A stretch of DNA of 64,000 nt from contig NZ_CP060138.2 of the NCBI RefSeq assembly GCF_016743795.2, positions 930,001-994,000 of the forward strand, read 5' to 3'. This DNA is from Rickettsia tillamookensis. Its GTDB lineage: Bacteria; Pseudomonadota; Alphaproteobacteria; Rickettsiales; Rickettsiaceae. The notes under the pieces are model-generated. The model searched no databases, was not told the origin of the DNA, and was given only the letters and a program-made list of their open reading frames with translations. Both the position numbers and the translations under genes were made by a program. Within the stretch, counting starts at the first letter, position 1. Each line of letters opens with the position of its first letter. Below are positions 46,080 through 54,366 of this stretch, one piece after another.

Positions 46080-46400
46080 ATGGATTTAATAGATCGTCTA
46101 ATTTCGTATAATGAACAATATAAAGAGCAATTTAGAAAAAACAAACTATTTGAAATTAACTTAGATAGTACCCTACGAAAAAATAAATTTCTTAAACATT
46201 TTCGGATTTGGTCAGACGAATTTCAAAAAATGGTATTAGCAAGAGTAGTGTTTTCTGAAACAAAAGAATTTAAACAACTTGCATGGGAGCATCTTACCGA
46301 TGAATTTGGACATAATATAAAGTTATCCCAAAATCTAGAAAATGGTGAAGAAACTACAGATTCTATTTTTGAGGCCTTAGGTTCTTGGTTTACACTATAA
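46080..46400 (+). pseudogene. CADD-like/heme-oxygenase-fold protein, N-terminal half (frameshifted)
   Basis: This 106-residue frame is all helical: NKFLKHFRIWSDEFQKMVLA, then FKQLAWEHLTDEFGHNIKL, with a Glu/His metal-ligand helix. It resembles the iron-containing CADD/TenA-like heme-oxygenase-fold group. The frame stops at 46400 just after SIFEALGSWF; the adjacent frame continues with KMMTLGDSERAVLVHLVIES, so a single gene has been split by a one-base shift around 46383-46398. In Chlamydia CADD takes part in p-aminobenzoate synthesis; a matching role here is inference. Confidence 0.6.
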
Positions 46401-46684
46401 AAATGATGACTCTTGGAGATAGTGAAAGAGCCGTCCTTGTCCATTTAGTAATAGAGTCTTGTGCTACTATATTCTATGAAAAACTAGGATCAATATTTTT
46501 AAATCATAAGTCAGCAAAACATTTCAAAACACATATGCATCTTGATCCCGAACATGAACAAATGGGAATAGATTTATTAAAACAAATAAATATTAATGAT
46601 TCTTCTTTACTCACTATTCAGAAAAAAGGCTGGGATATGATTGATGCTCTGTTTACTAGACTTGCTGAAATTACTCAATACTGA
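46385..46684 (+). pseudogene. CADD-like/heme-oxygenase-fold protein, C-terminal half (frameshifted)
   Basis: The 99-residue frame starts at a non-ideal codon inside the upstream frame. It holds the rest of the metal site: a Glu in HLVIESCATIFYE and the ligand run H-x3-D-x2-H in THMHLDPEHEQMG, the same spacing as His174-Asp178-His181 in chlamydial CADD. The end (LLTIQKKGWDMIDALFTRLA) is the last helix of the fold. With both halves joined the protein would be about 200 residues, the usual family length. All metal ligands survive, so the frameshift may be recent. Confidence 0.6.
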
Positions 46685-46686
46685 TT

Positions 46687-46992
46687 TTATCCTCGCAAAA
46701 CTCGTTTTACAATATTCGGTTCTTTCTCAATGATTTTAAGAAGTAATTTTGCAGCTCCTGTAGGTAATCTTCTTCCTTGTTCCCAGTTTCTTACGGTTGC
46801 TACGCTAATACCGAAAGTTATGGCAAATTGCTGTTGGGTTAACTGCAATTTTTCTCTTGCCTCATGAACATCAACATCAGGTAATGAAATGCTATGCTTT
46901 TTTACTTTTAGTTTACCTTTAGCATATGATAATGCTTCTTGCATTCCTATTAATATACTTTCCTCTGTTTGATTAAGTTTTTTATTATTCAT
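46687..46992 (-). CDS. HigA-type antitoxin (XRE helix-turn-helix)
   Basis: This 101-residue protein ends with a Cro/CI-type helix-turn-helix: KLQLTQQQFAITFGISVATV followed by RNWEQGRRLPTGAAKLLLKI. It is preceded by a helical N-terminus (SILIGMQEALSYAKGKLKVK). This is the plan of the HigA antitoxin of HigB2-type pairs, in which the toxin gene comes first. It overlaps the toxin end by 8 bases. It looks intact and should still bind an operator (an inverted repeat at 47361-47377 is a candidate). Confidence 0.88.
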   Translation of the reverse strand: MNNKKLNQTEESILIGMQEALSYAKGKLKVKKHSISLPDVDVHEAREKLQLTQQQFAITFGISVATVRNWEQGRRLPTGAAKLLLKIIEKEPNIVKRVLRG

Positions 46993-47350
46993 TTTTACCT
47001 CTACTCATATATAATTTTGTCAGCTCTTCACTGAGTATTTTTAATTTATTACAACTATCCTGACTAATGTTTTCTACTTTACTTTTTATAAAACCGGTTA
47101 TTAAAAATACCGGCATATTTTCATTATGGAAAAAATAAATTATCCTTATACCGCCACTTTTTCCTTTATTATTACTACCTAGAGCAAACCTCAATTTTCT
47201 TATTCCGCCCCCACCCTTTATAATATCCCCCTGCTCAGGATTAGCAGCAATATAATTTACTATTTCCGTGCATTCTTTTTCATTCAAAAAAACCTTAGCA
47301 AATTTTTGAAATTAAGGCAGCTCAATAACTGTAATAAGTTTTTTGTTCAT
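46985..47350 (-). pseudogene. HigB2-type RelE-family toxin with an in-frame stop at codon 13
   Basis: The ATG at 47350 reads MNKKLITVIELP, then TAA (47314-47312), then FQKFAKVFLNEKECTEIVNY and IAANPEQGDIIKGGGGIRKL, RFALGSNNKGKSGGIRIIYF. These are the full HigB2/RelE core, including the basic strand. A TTG at 47287 could restart a 100-residue product that lacks the first strand and helix. The stop probably inactivates the toxin; the downstream antitoxin is intact. Alternatively the TTG start is real and the shorter toxin retains some activity. Sequencing error would also explain it. Confidence 0.78.
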
Positions 47351-47360
47351 AAAAGTAATG

Positions 47361-47377
47361 GTACGCCATTAGCGTAC
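47361..47377. promoter_or_regulatory. Candidate operator of the HigBA-type module
   Basis: The perfect inverted repeat GTACGC-CATTA-GCGTAC is centred about 20 bases upstream of the toxin ATG at 47350. HigA proteins bind short palindromes at their own promoter; this site has the right position and symmetry. Confidence 0.55.
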
Positions 47378-47532
47378 AAAAATCAATAGATATTTTTTAT
47401 AAATAGCAAAGATAAAAACTAATTAATTGACATTTAAATCCATTATATGTATATCATTAAGGCTTATTTACATATTAAAAATTTTTAATATGTAAGATAT
47501 ATGAATATTAAACAATATTAATGGATTAAGTT

Positions 47533-48090
47533 ATGCCAATACTCCGCGTACTAACAGCAACACCAAAAAGCATTTTTAGTAAACTTACTTATAAATACGA
47601 TTTAGCTACTACTATACGTGCTTATAATGCTGTAAATATACCTCTAGATGAAGCTTTCAAAACTTCATTACAAAATAATTCTTACAAAACTGCAAAACTA
47701 CTACTTTCATCAGGTCAACTTAATCTTAATTATAAGGACGCCGAAGGAAATTCAGTTTTAATGAATATACTTCAATCACAAAATACTCCTATACTAAAAA
47801 ATTATTTTAGCAAAGCAAAAGCAGAAACTGATTTTAAATTATTTCCTTTAATACCTAATAATAGCGGTCATACAATTTATGAGATTGCTGCAGTAGCAGA
47901 CAATAAAAAAATTTCAAAAATTCTTTATCATAAAATAGCAGAGCTTCATGATCTTAATAAAATAGTAATTCAAGCCTCTGCTAATAAAATAGATTCAAAT
48001 ATTTTAGATTTAGATTCTCCTCCACCTTATAATCTTTCATATTATGATGATGCTACTCATATGACAGGAGAAATACTAGAAAGTAATTAA
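47533..48090 (+). CDS. Short ankyrin-like protein
   Basis: This 185-residue protein starts MPILRVLTATPKSIFSKLTY. It has one to two degenerate ankyrin repeats at about residues 40-95 (AFKTSLQNNSYKTAKLLLSS with GQLNLNYKDAEGNSVLMNIL) and another possible one around IPNNSGHTIYEIAAVADNKK. There is no signal peptide or membrane segment, and the C-terminus is rich in Ser/Asn/Asp. It may be a shortened form of a longer ankyrin gene. It stands alone after an AT-rich gap of 150 bases. Confidence 0.6.
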   Translation: MPILRVLTATPKSIFSKLTYKYDLATTIRAYNAVNIPLDEAFKTSLQNNSYKTAKLLLSSGQLNLNYKDAEGNSVLMNILQSQNTPILKNYFSKAKAETDFKLFPLIPNNSGHTIYEIAAVADNKKISKILYHKIAELHDLNKIVIQASANKIDSNILDLDSPPPYNLSYYDDATHMTGEILESN

Positions 48091-48123
48091 ATCCTAAGAA
48101 AGCATTATTGAGTGAATAAAAAT

Positions 48124-48326
48124 CGTCATTGCAAGCGACTAAAAGGAGTGTAGCAATCTCAGGAAATTAAAACTAGATTGCCACGTCGCTTTGTTCCTCG
48201 CAAAGCATTATTGCGTGGATACTACCCTGTCATTGCGAGGAGGGACATAGTCCCGACGTGGCAATCTTGTCAAACCTCCTAAGATTGCTTCGCCTTGATT
48301 ACTACGTAATTCTTCTCGCAATGACG
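48124..48326. repeat. Two family E palindromes in tandem
   Basis: The first runs from CGTCATTGCAAGCGACTAAA to TTCCTCGCAAAGC. The second runs from GTCATTGCGAGGAGGGACATAG to TTCTTCTCGCAATGACG with GGCAATCTTG / AAGATTGCTTCG inside. They fill the gap between the ankyrin-like gene and recG. Confidence 0.75.
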
Positions 48327-48339
48327 AAAATCACTAAAC

Positions 48340-50457
48340 CTAAACCAGCTCGCTTACTTGCGATTTGGCGAAGAGCTTTATCTGAAAGTTAACAAAATTT
48401 AAATTACCTTTTGAACCTATTTCTGCAAATTTATGAGCTTTAAGAAGTAGGTCATAATCGTCCGCTAAATCGGCAAAGAAAAATTCGATTTCGCCGCTTT
48501 GTTTTACTCCCAAAATCTCACCACTACCTCGAAGTTTTAAATCCTGCTCAGCTATATAAAATCCATCATTAGTTTGTTTCATTATCTCAAACCTACCTCG
48601 TGCAACTTTCCCAAGCCTTTTAGGATTATACAACAATATACAATATGATAGCAAAGACCCACGCCCTACTCTACCTCTAAGCTGATGAAGTTGAGCGAGA
48701 CCAAACTGCTCAGCGTTTTCGATAACAATTAAAGTTGCTTTAGGCACGTCTATTCCAACTTCAATAACAGTTGTCGCAACTAATATCTTAATTTCACCTT
48801 CCTTAAACTGCTTCATTATTTGGTCTTTCTGTTCATTCTTCATCTTACCGTGAATAATACCCGTATAACCTTGATAGATATTTTCGATAGAGTTAAAACG
48901 ATTCATCACATCCATTAGTAAACTATCCTCTTCTGCTACTTCCTTCTCTCCCTGCTCTATCAATGGACAAATCCAATATACCCGCTCACCTGCCATAAGC
49001 TTCTTATTTATTGCTTCGATAATATGTTCTATCTTATTAACTGACATGGTATTTGTAGCGATAGGTAAACGATTTTTCGGCTTACCCATTAGCTTTGAGA
49101 TACTCATATCACCAAACATAGTAAGTGCTAAACTTCTTGGAATCGGTGTTGCAGTCATAACTAAAACATCAGGATTTACCCCTTTATTTATTAGATTCAA
49201 ACGCTGCTGCACTCCAAATCTATGCTGCTCATCGATAACTATATAGCCTAGTTTCTTAAAACTTACTTTTTCTTGAAATAACGCATGAGTACCGACTAAT
49301 ATATCAATCTCACCGTTTTCAAGTTGTATAATAATATTTTTACGAGCTGCCCCCAGTATTTTACCTGTAAGTAATCCGACTCTTATATTAGTATTTTTTA
49401 AAGCTTTAATAAAGAACTCATAATGCTGATTGGCAAGCAAATCGGTTGGAGCCATAAGGGTTGCTTGAAACCCTGCTCCCACCGTATTTACCATAGTAAG
49501 CAAAGCTACCAAAGTCTTACCTGAGCCGACATCGCCTTGCAATAATCTCATCATTTCCACTTTATCGCTTTGCTCAAACTCTATTTCTTCTATGACTTGC
49601 TTTTGATAGGAAGTTAGCTCAAACCCTAGCTCATTTAATATATTTGCTTGAATGCCGGCAGCTTTAGGATAAATATTACCTTGTCTTCTACTTATTTGCG
49701 TACGTACATTTAAAAGAGATATTTGATTAGCGATAAGCTCCTTGGCTGCTAGTTGTTTTTTGGCAGCCCCAGTGTCATCCCGTGGCTTGTCCACGGGATC
49801 CATTTTTTCCGGATTCCCGCTTTCGCGGGAATGACATAAGGGGCGGAAATGACATAAAGAGTGCAGCATTTTCAAATTCTGCAATATAACATCTAAATAA
49901 TCCCTTACCTCTTTATCTTCTATACTCTTACACTTCTCTTCAAATATCTCTATTGCTTTTATGATATATGAATATAGCTGCTTGTTACTCAGTAAATATG
50001 TCAGGGAATAAATCGGCTCTATTTCCTTTGCAAGCTTAGGATTAGTAATAAATTCAGGATGTGAAATCTGCAAATAATGATCAAAAAATTGTACTTTCCC
50101 GCTAACAATATGAGAAGTACCTACTTTTAATTTGTTGAAGATGAACGGAGGGGGCTTATGAAAAAACACTAATAACAACGAACCGGTATCATTGCTAGCC
50201 GTAATCTTTAACGGCTGATTGCTTTTTTTCGGTAAATTAATGCTCTCAATTATAATTTCCGTTTGGATTATTTCGCCGTCTCTAACTTCGGTTAAATTAG
50301 GCGATAATATTTTATTTTGATATGAAACTGGTAAATAAAATAATAAATCACGAATATTGTTAATACCGAGCCTCTTAAGAGCCGATACGGTATCTTCACG
50401 AATACTAATGAACGTTTTTACAGGAGCAAATAAAAATTTTTCTAGAATAGTTAGCAT
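48340..50457 (-). CDS. recG: ATP-dependent DNA helicase RecG with an in-frame palindromic-element insertion
   Basis: This 705-residue RecG rewinds stalled forks and Holliday junctions. It has an N-terminal OB/wedge domain (DGEIIQTEIIIESINLPKKS). The helicase motor carries LLQGDVGSGKTLVALLTMVN (motif I), MAPTDLLANQHYEFF (Ia), VIDEQHRFGVQQR (II), VMTATPIPRSLALTMFGDMS (III) and QLRGRVGRGS (VI). Residues about 200-230 (LCHFRPLCHSRESGNPEKMD) interrupt the linker before the motor. They are encoded by joined B and D palindromes with the frame kept. The insertion sits outside catalytic motifs, so function is probably retained. Confidence 0.96.
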   Translation of the reverse strand: MLTILEKFLFAPVKTFISIREDTVSALKRLGINNIRDLLFYLPVSYQNKILSPNLTEVRDGEIIQTEIIIESINLPKKSNQPLKITASNDTGSLLLVFFHKPPPFIFNKLKVGTSHIVSGKVQFFDHYLQISHPEFITNPKLAKEIEPIYSLTYLLSNKQLYSYIIKAIEIFEEKCKSIEDKEVRDYLDVILQNLKMLHSLCHFRPLCHSRESGNPEKMDPVDKPRDDTGAAKKQLAAKELIANQISLLNVRTQISRRQGNIYPKAAGIQANILNELGFELTSYQKQVIEEIEFEQSDKVEMMRLLQGDVGSGKTLVALLTMVNTVGAGFQATLMAPTDLLANQHYEFFIKALKNTNIRVGLLTGKILGAARKNIIIQLENGEIDILVGTHALFQEKVSFKKLGYIVIDEQHRFGVQQRLNLINKGVNPDVLVMTATPIPRSLALTMFGDMSISKLMGKPKNRLPIATNTMSVNKIEHIIEAINKKLMAGERVYWICPLIEQGEKEVAEEDSLLMDVMNRFNSIENIYQGYTGIIHGKMKNEQKDQIMKQFKEGEIKILVATTVIEVGIDVPKATLIVIENAEQFGLAQLHQLRGRVGRGSLLSYCILLYNPKRLGKVARGRFEIMKQTNDGFYIAEQDLKLRGSGEILGVKQSGEIEFFFADLADDYDLLLKAHKFAEIGSKGNLNFVNFQIKLFAKSQVSELV
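49774..49857. repeat. Palindromic element inside recG
   Basis: GTCATCCCGTGGCTTGTCCA and its own right half CGGGATCC are followed by GGATTCCCGCTTTCGCGGGA and ATGACAT. This hybrid of family B and family D units is translated inside RecG without stop codons. Confidence 0.8.
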
Positions 50458-50577
50458 ATATAGTCATAATTATCTTATATACGAATATATATACTTTATA
50501 ATAAAAGAAGAATAATAAAATATACAAATTATGACTAATATATTATTCCCGCAAAAGCGGAAATTCAGTACTGTTGC

Positions 50578-50810
50578 TGTCATACCGTGGCTTGTCCGGT
50601 CTTGTTGCATGGCTCGTTTTATGTCATTCCCGCATAGGCGGGAAGGAAATAAAAACATATAAAAAACTTGTTTTTTATATGTTTATTTTATCAAATGTGT
50701 AACTTCTTATAGATATTTAAAGTTATTTTTCTGGATTCCCGCCTACGCGGGGATGACATCGAGTAGACTTTTCGAGCCATGCAACAACGCTGGACAAGCC
50801 ACGGGGTGAC
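50578..50810. repeat. Family B element split by nested C and D palindromes
   Basis: The left half of B is GTCATACCGTGGCTTGTCC (50579-50597) and the right half is GGACAAGCCACGGGGTGAC (50792-50810). Between them lie C ends (TTGTTGCATGGCTCG / CGAGCCATGCAACAACG) and inside those a D palindrome (TCATTCCCGCATAGGCGGGA ... TTCCCGCCTACGCGG). Successive insertions are visible as layers. Confidence 0.82.
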
Positions 50811-50825
50811 AATAATTCACTTCTC

Positions 50826-52031
50826 TTATAAATCTAATCTTAGCCCTGCTCTAACTATAGCTGAAGAGTTTAAAGGCATACCTTCGATAAATCCCGCTGT
50901 TTTGTAACCGCCTGAGCCGACTATCTTAAATGTTTCATTTAAGCTAAGCTCAAAATTAACTGCCCCAAGACCGCCTTGCTTACAGCTCTCTTTTAAAGGA
51001 GTAGCAGTTAACATTTTAGGCTGATTCCAAAATGCCGCTTCTAAACCTAAACCGACAAAATCGAATTCGATTAATTTATTTGCTTTAACTCCAACACCGT
51101 AAGACTTAAATTTCTGATTTTTGCCGTAATTAATATTAACTTGAATATATTTATTATCAACAACAAAATGGTTAACTAAACCACGCTCTAAACCGTATGG
51201 TGCAAGTATCGCTCTAGTCGCAGGTAAATATTTAACCGGTCCTAATTCAATCATCGGAATATTGTCAAGATCTCTATTCATTATAAAAGAATAAGCTGAA
51301 TAGAATAAATAAGGATCAATTAAATCTAGATAAGCATAAGAACGTATCTTATTTTTAGTGATGTAATTTTTACCATATATTGAATTAATATTTTTTACGT
51401 AACCGTTAATATCATTCCCGGCTCTATCACTTTCATTAAGTTTAGTATTAAAAATATAGCTTGGCTGGTCTGTTCTAGTATGTATATATGCTATCCCGTA
51501 GGTAGGATTAATTTTGTTACTTGCCATATATCTATCTTTAATATTTTCAGATAGTACATAATCCCCTTGCATTCCCCCAACGTTTATAGCAGCTTGTTTA
51601 TGCACTTGCAAAGAATTAAAATCTGTAGATTTAAACCAAGTGGAACCACCAAAAGGTCTTACTTCATATTTTGTTACTTTTAAGTCAAATTCTCTTGCTC
51701 TTGCTCCATGACCCCCTATTTCATGATTACCTACCATAATCCAAGATGTAGCAGTAAATCTTGTAATATAACTTAAGATTTTCATAGCTATATTATCTGA
51801 ATCGGCAAACATAGCATCATCTAATTGACGATAACCTTCAATCAATGACATAGCAGCATCACTACTTGCTCTTGAGGACATATCTTTATCATAAGTAATT
51901 ACATAGCTATAATTTTTTTTAGAATTTTCTTGAATTGTTATATCGTCATCAATATTTGATGCAGTTGCTAATACTGATGATGAATATAAAAGACAAGCAG
52001 CAATAGTTAAATTTAGTTTATTTAATTTCAT
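50826..52031 (-). CDS. Secreted protein with HEIGGH motif, probable outer-membrane or periplasmic protein
   Basis: This 401-residue protein has a signal peptide (MKLNKLNLTIAACLLYSSSV then LATA). A motif H103-E-I-G-G-H108 (MVGNHEIGGHGARAREF) resembles metal-binding peptidase sites, but with three residues between the histidines' Glu and the second His (HExxxH), not the standard HExxH. The last 150 residues alternate polar and hydrophobic positions and end RAGLRLDL, suggesting beta-strands as in small outer-membrane barrels. I do not recognise the family. It could be a metallopeptidase-like envelope protein. It lies alone, diverging from scoA. Confidence 0.6.
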   Translation of the reverse strand: MKLNKLNLTIAACLLYSSSVLATASNIDDDITIQENSKKNYSYVITYDKDMSSRASSDAAMSLIEGYRQLDDAMFADSDNIAMKILSYITRFTATSWIMVGNHEIGGHGARAREFDLKVTKYEVRPFGGSTWFKSTDFNSLQVHKQAAINVGGMQGDYVLSENIKDRYMASNKINPTYGIAYIHTRTDQPSYIFNTKLNESDRAGNDINGYVKNINSIYGKNYITKNKIRSYAYLDLIDPYLFYSAYSFIMNRDLDNIPMIELGPVKYLPATRAILAPYGLERGLVNHFVVDNKYIQVNINYGKNQKFKSYGVGVKANKLIEFDFVGLGLEAAFWNQPKMLTATPLKESCKQGGLGAVNFELSLNETFKIVGSGGYKTAGFIEGMPLNSSAIVRAGLRLDL

Positions 52032-52087
52032 AGTATCATTAATTTTTATTAATCATAAGTAGCTACAATATATACTATTTTAAATTT

Positions 52088-52786
52088 ATGAATAAAATCT
52101 ATCCTTCGGCTGAGGCTGCTCTTGAAGGACTTCTTTATGACGGCATGACTATAATGTCGGGCGGATTCGGTCTATGCGGTATTCCTGAAAATTTAATAAA
52201 TGCACTTCTTAAAAGCAATGTTCAAAATTTAACGATTATAAGCAATAATTGCGGTGTTGATAATTTCGGACTTGGGCTTCTTCTTCAAACTAAACAAATA
52301 AAAAAAATGATTTCTTCGTATGTCGGAGAAAATAAGATTTTTGAGCAACAATATCTTGATAAAGTACTTGAGCTTGAATTAAACCCACAAGGAACTTTAG
52401 CTGAACGAATTAGAGCTGCTTGCATGGGAATTCCGGCTTTTTATACTAAAACAGGTATAGGTACAATAGTCGAAGAAGGTAAAGAAACAAAGGAGTTTAA
52501 CGGCGAAAAATATATCATGGAAACAGCGTTGCAAGCCGATCTTGCTATTATTAAAGGCTTTAAAGCCGATAAAAGCGGCAACGTGATTTACAATAAAACT
52601 GCACGAAATTTTAATGCAGTCATGGCAGGTGCCGCTAAAGTTACAGTTTGTGAAGTAGAGGAAATAGTTGAGGTGGGAGAACTTGACCCTAACAATATTC
52701 ACACACCTAATATTTTCATACAAAGATTAATAGTAGGTGAAAAATATGAGAAACGTATTGAGCAATTAACTGTCAGGGAAAAATAA
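52088..52786 (+). CDS. scoA: 3-oxoacid CoA-transferase subunit A
   Basis: This 232-residue alpha subunit of a family I CoA transferase starts [20 protein letters not shown], then [20 protein letters not shown] (the GGFGLxGIPE motif) and [14 protein letters not shown] [20 protein letters not shown] with the CoA-binding helix. With subunit B it moves CoA between succinyl-CoA and acetoacetate. This gives access to ketone bodies or fatty-acid breakdown products from the host. The stop is 3 bases before scoB. Full length. Confidence 0.95.
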   Translation: MNKIYPSAEAALEGLLYDGMTIMSGGFGLCGIPENLINALLKSNVQNLTIISNNCGVDNFGLGLLLQTKQIKKMISSYVGENKIFEQQYLDKVLELELNPQGTLAERIRAACMGIPAFYTKTGIGTIVEEGKETKEFNGEKYIMETALQADLAIIKGFKADKSGNVIYNKTARNFNAVMAGAAKVTVCEVEEIVEVGELDPNNIHTPNIFIQRLIVGEKYEKRIEQLTVREK

Positions 52787-52789
52787 GAT

Positions 52790-53425
52790 ATGGCTTGGAG
52801 CAAAGAAGAAATTTATCAAATAACCGCAGAGGAACTTAAAGACGGATTATATGTCAATCTTGGTATAGGTATGCCCACGCATGTAGCAAATTATATACCT
52901 AAAGGAGTGAATGTAATATTTCAAAGCGAGAACGGTATGCTTGGTATGGGACCGTTTCCTTACGCAGGAGAGGAAGATCCTGATTTAATTAACGCCGGTA
53001 AGCAAACTATTACTGCTATTCCTGAAAGCAGCTATTTCGACAGTAGCTTTTCATTTGGGATGATTAGAGGTTCACATGTCGATTTAACTATTTTAGGAGC
53101 TATGCAAGTCTCACAAAAAGGCGATCTTGCCAACTGGACTATTCCAGGTAAAATGGTTAAAGGTATGGGCGGTGCGATGGATTTGGTCGCTAACACCAAA
53201 AGAGTAGTTATTATAATGGAACATAATGCCAAAGACGGCGGTGCTAAATTATTAAAAGAATGCAGCTTTCCGTTAACAGGTAAAAAAGTAGTTAACAGAA
53301 TAATTACCGATCTTGGAATTTTTGATATTGATAAAGATGAAATGATATTAGTTAGAAAGGCTGACGATGTTACTATTGAGGAAATAAAGTCTAAAACTGA
53401 AGCCGAGTTTATTGTAGGCTTATAG
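52790..53425 (+). CDS. scoB: 3-oxoacid CoA-transferase subunit B
   Basis: This 211-residue beta subunit has the catalytic glutamate in the conserved motif QSENGMLGMGPFPYAGEEDP (ENG), preceded by GLYVNLGIGMPTHVANYIPK and followed by GGAMDLVANTKRVVIIMEHN. It pairs with subunit A just upstream (3-base gap), so both are made from one mRNA. Full length and intact. The pair is one of few carbon-use functions in the window. Confidence 0.95.
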   Translation: MAWSKEEIYQITAEELKDGLYVNLGIGMPTHVANYIPKGVNVIFQSENGMLGMGPFPYAGEEDPDLINAGKQTITAIPESSYFDSSFSFGMIRGSHVDLTILGAMQVSQKGDLANWTIPGKMVKGMGGAMDLVANTKRVVIIMEHNAKDGGAKLLKECSFPLTGKKVVNRIITDLGIFDIDKDEMILVRKADDVTIEEIKSKTEAEFIVGL

Positions 53426-53458
53426 GAGAGGTGTGGTTTCGTATATTAGTAGTTTAGA

Positions 53459-53562
53459 CGTCATTGCGAGGAAATTTACAATAGTAAATTGACGAAGCAA
53501 TCTCAGGAGTTTGTTATTATTTCATGAGATTGCCACGCAGCCTACGGCTGCTCGCAATGACG
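53459..53562. repeat. Family E element
   Basis: CGTCATTGCGAGGAAATTTA at the left, CTCGCAATGACG at the right; inner arms GAAGCAATCTCAGG / CATGAGATTGCCACG. It fills the gap before the flavodoxin-like gene. Confidence 0.8.
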
Positions 53563-53587
53563 ATTTAGTTGTTATATGGAGAATAAA

Positions 53588-54166
53588 ATGGTTAAAGTAG
53601 CTATCGTATATTATAGTGGATATGGTCATACTGCAAAAGTAGTTGAAGAACTAAATAAGAGCATAAAAGAAGCAGGAGCAAATGTTTCTATTATACAAAT
53701 AAATAAAGAAAAACCTGATAATATCGATTGGGATTTATTAGATAATGCGGATGCTATCATTTTTGGAGTCCCAACCTATATGGGTAGCTTAGCCGGATCG
53801 TTTAAAATATTTATGGAAGCTACCTCAACTAGATGGGCACAGCAAAAATGGAAAGATAAAATAGCAGCAGCTTTTACTAATTCCGCCTCTTATTCAGGTG
53901 ATAAATTATGTAGCATTCAGCAGCTATTTCACTTTGCTATGCAGCATTGTATGATTTGGGTTGGGCAAGCTGAAGCTGCTCCTAATTTTGCTGATCATGA
54001 GATGCCTGATCCGGATAAAATTAACCGCTTAGGTAGCTGGTCAGGACTTATGACTCAATCTAATCACAAATCCTCTCCTGATATTACTCCTACCGTGGGC
54101 GATTTAAAAACTGCTAATTTATTTGGTAAAAGAATAGTTGAAGTAACTAAGAAGTTTAAAGGGTAA
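53588..54166 (+). CDS. Flavodoxin-fold NAD(P)H:quinone oxidoreductase (WrbA-like)
   Basis: I choose the ATG at 53588 (MVKVAIVYYSGYGHTAKVVE), which has GGAG six bases before it; an ATG four codons earlier overlaps that site. The 192-residue protein has the FMN phosphate loop YYSGYGHTAK and IIFGVPTYMGSLAGSFKIFM, with the WrbA-type ATSTRWAQQKWKDKIAAAFT next. This is the two-electron quinone-reductase group that protects against semiquinones and oxidative stress. No partner gene. A gene symbol is not assigned because several paralogous families share this fold. Confidence 0.85.
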   Translation: MVKVAIVYYSGYGHTAKVVEELNKSIKEAGANVSIIQINKEKPDNIDWDLLDNADAIIFGVPTYMGSLAGSFKIFMEATSTRWAQQKWKDKIAAAFTNSASYSGDKLCSIQQLFHFAMQHCMIWVGQAEAAPNFADHEMPDPDKINRLGSWSGLMTQSNHKSSPDITPTVGDLKTANLFGKRIVEVTKKFKG

Positions 54167-54184
54167 AGTCCATAGCCGAGACAG

Positions 54185-54333
54185 CTTTGTTGCATGGTTC
54201 GGTTTTTCGTCATTGCGAGAAGAATTACGTAGTAATCAAGGCGAAGCAATCTCAGGAGTTTGTTATTACTTCATGAGATTGCTACGTCGCCTACGGTTCC
54301 TCGCAATGATGGCTTGGGTATCCACACAACAAA
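54185..54333. repeat. Family E element inside family C ends
   Basis: C-like ends TTTGTTGCATGGTTCGG (54186 on) and CCACACAACAAAG surround an E palindrome (CGTCATTGCGAGAAGAATTA ... CCTCGCAATGATGG) with the inner GAAGCAATCTCAGG / CATGAGATTGC pair. Confidence 0.72.
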
Positions 54334-54366
54334 GTCTGCAGCCCACGCAGAGAAATAATATCTTAA

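Noticed and set aside
50941..51140. Patatin-like phospholipase in the HEIGGH protein
   Set aside because: No GxSxG serine motif or DG[AG] is present; the only notable motif is HEIGGH.
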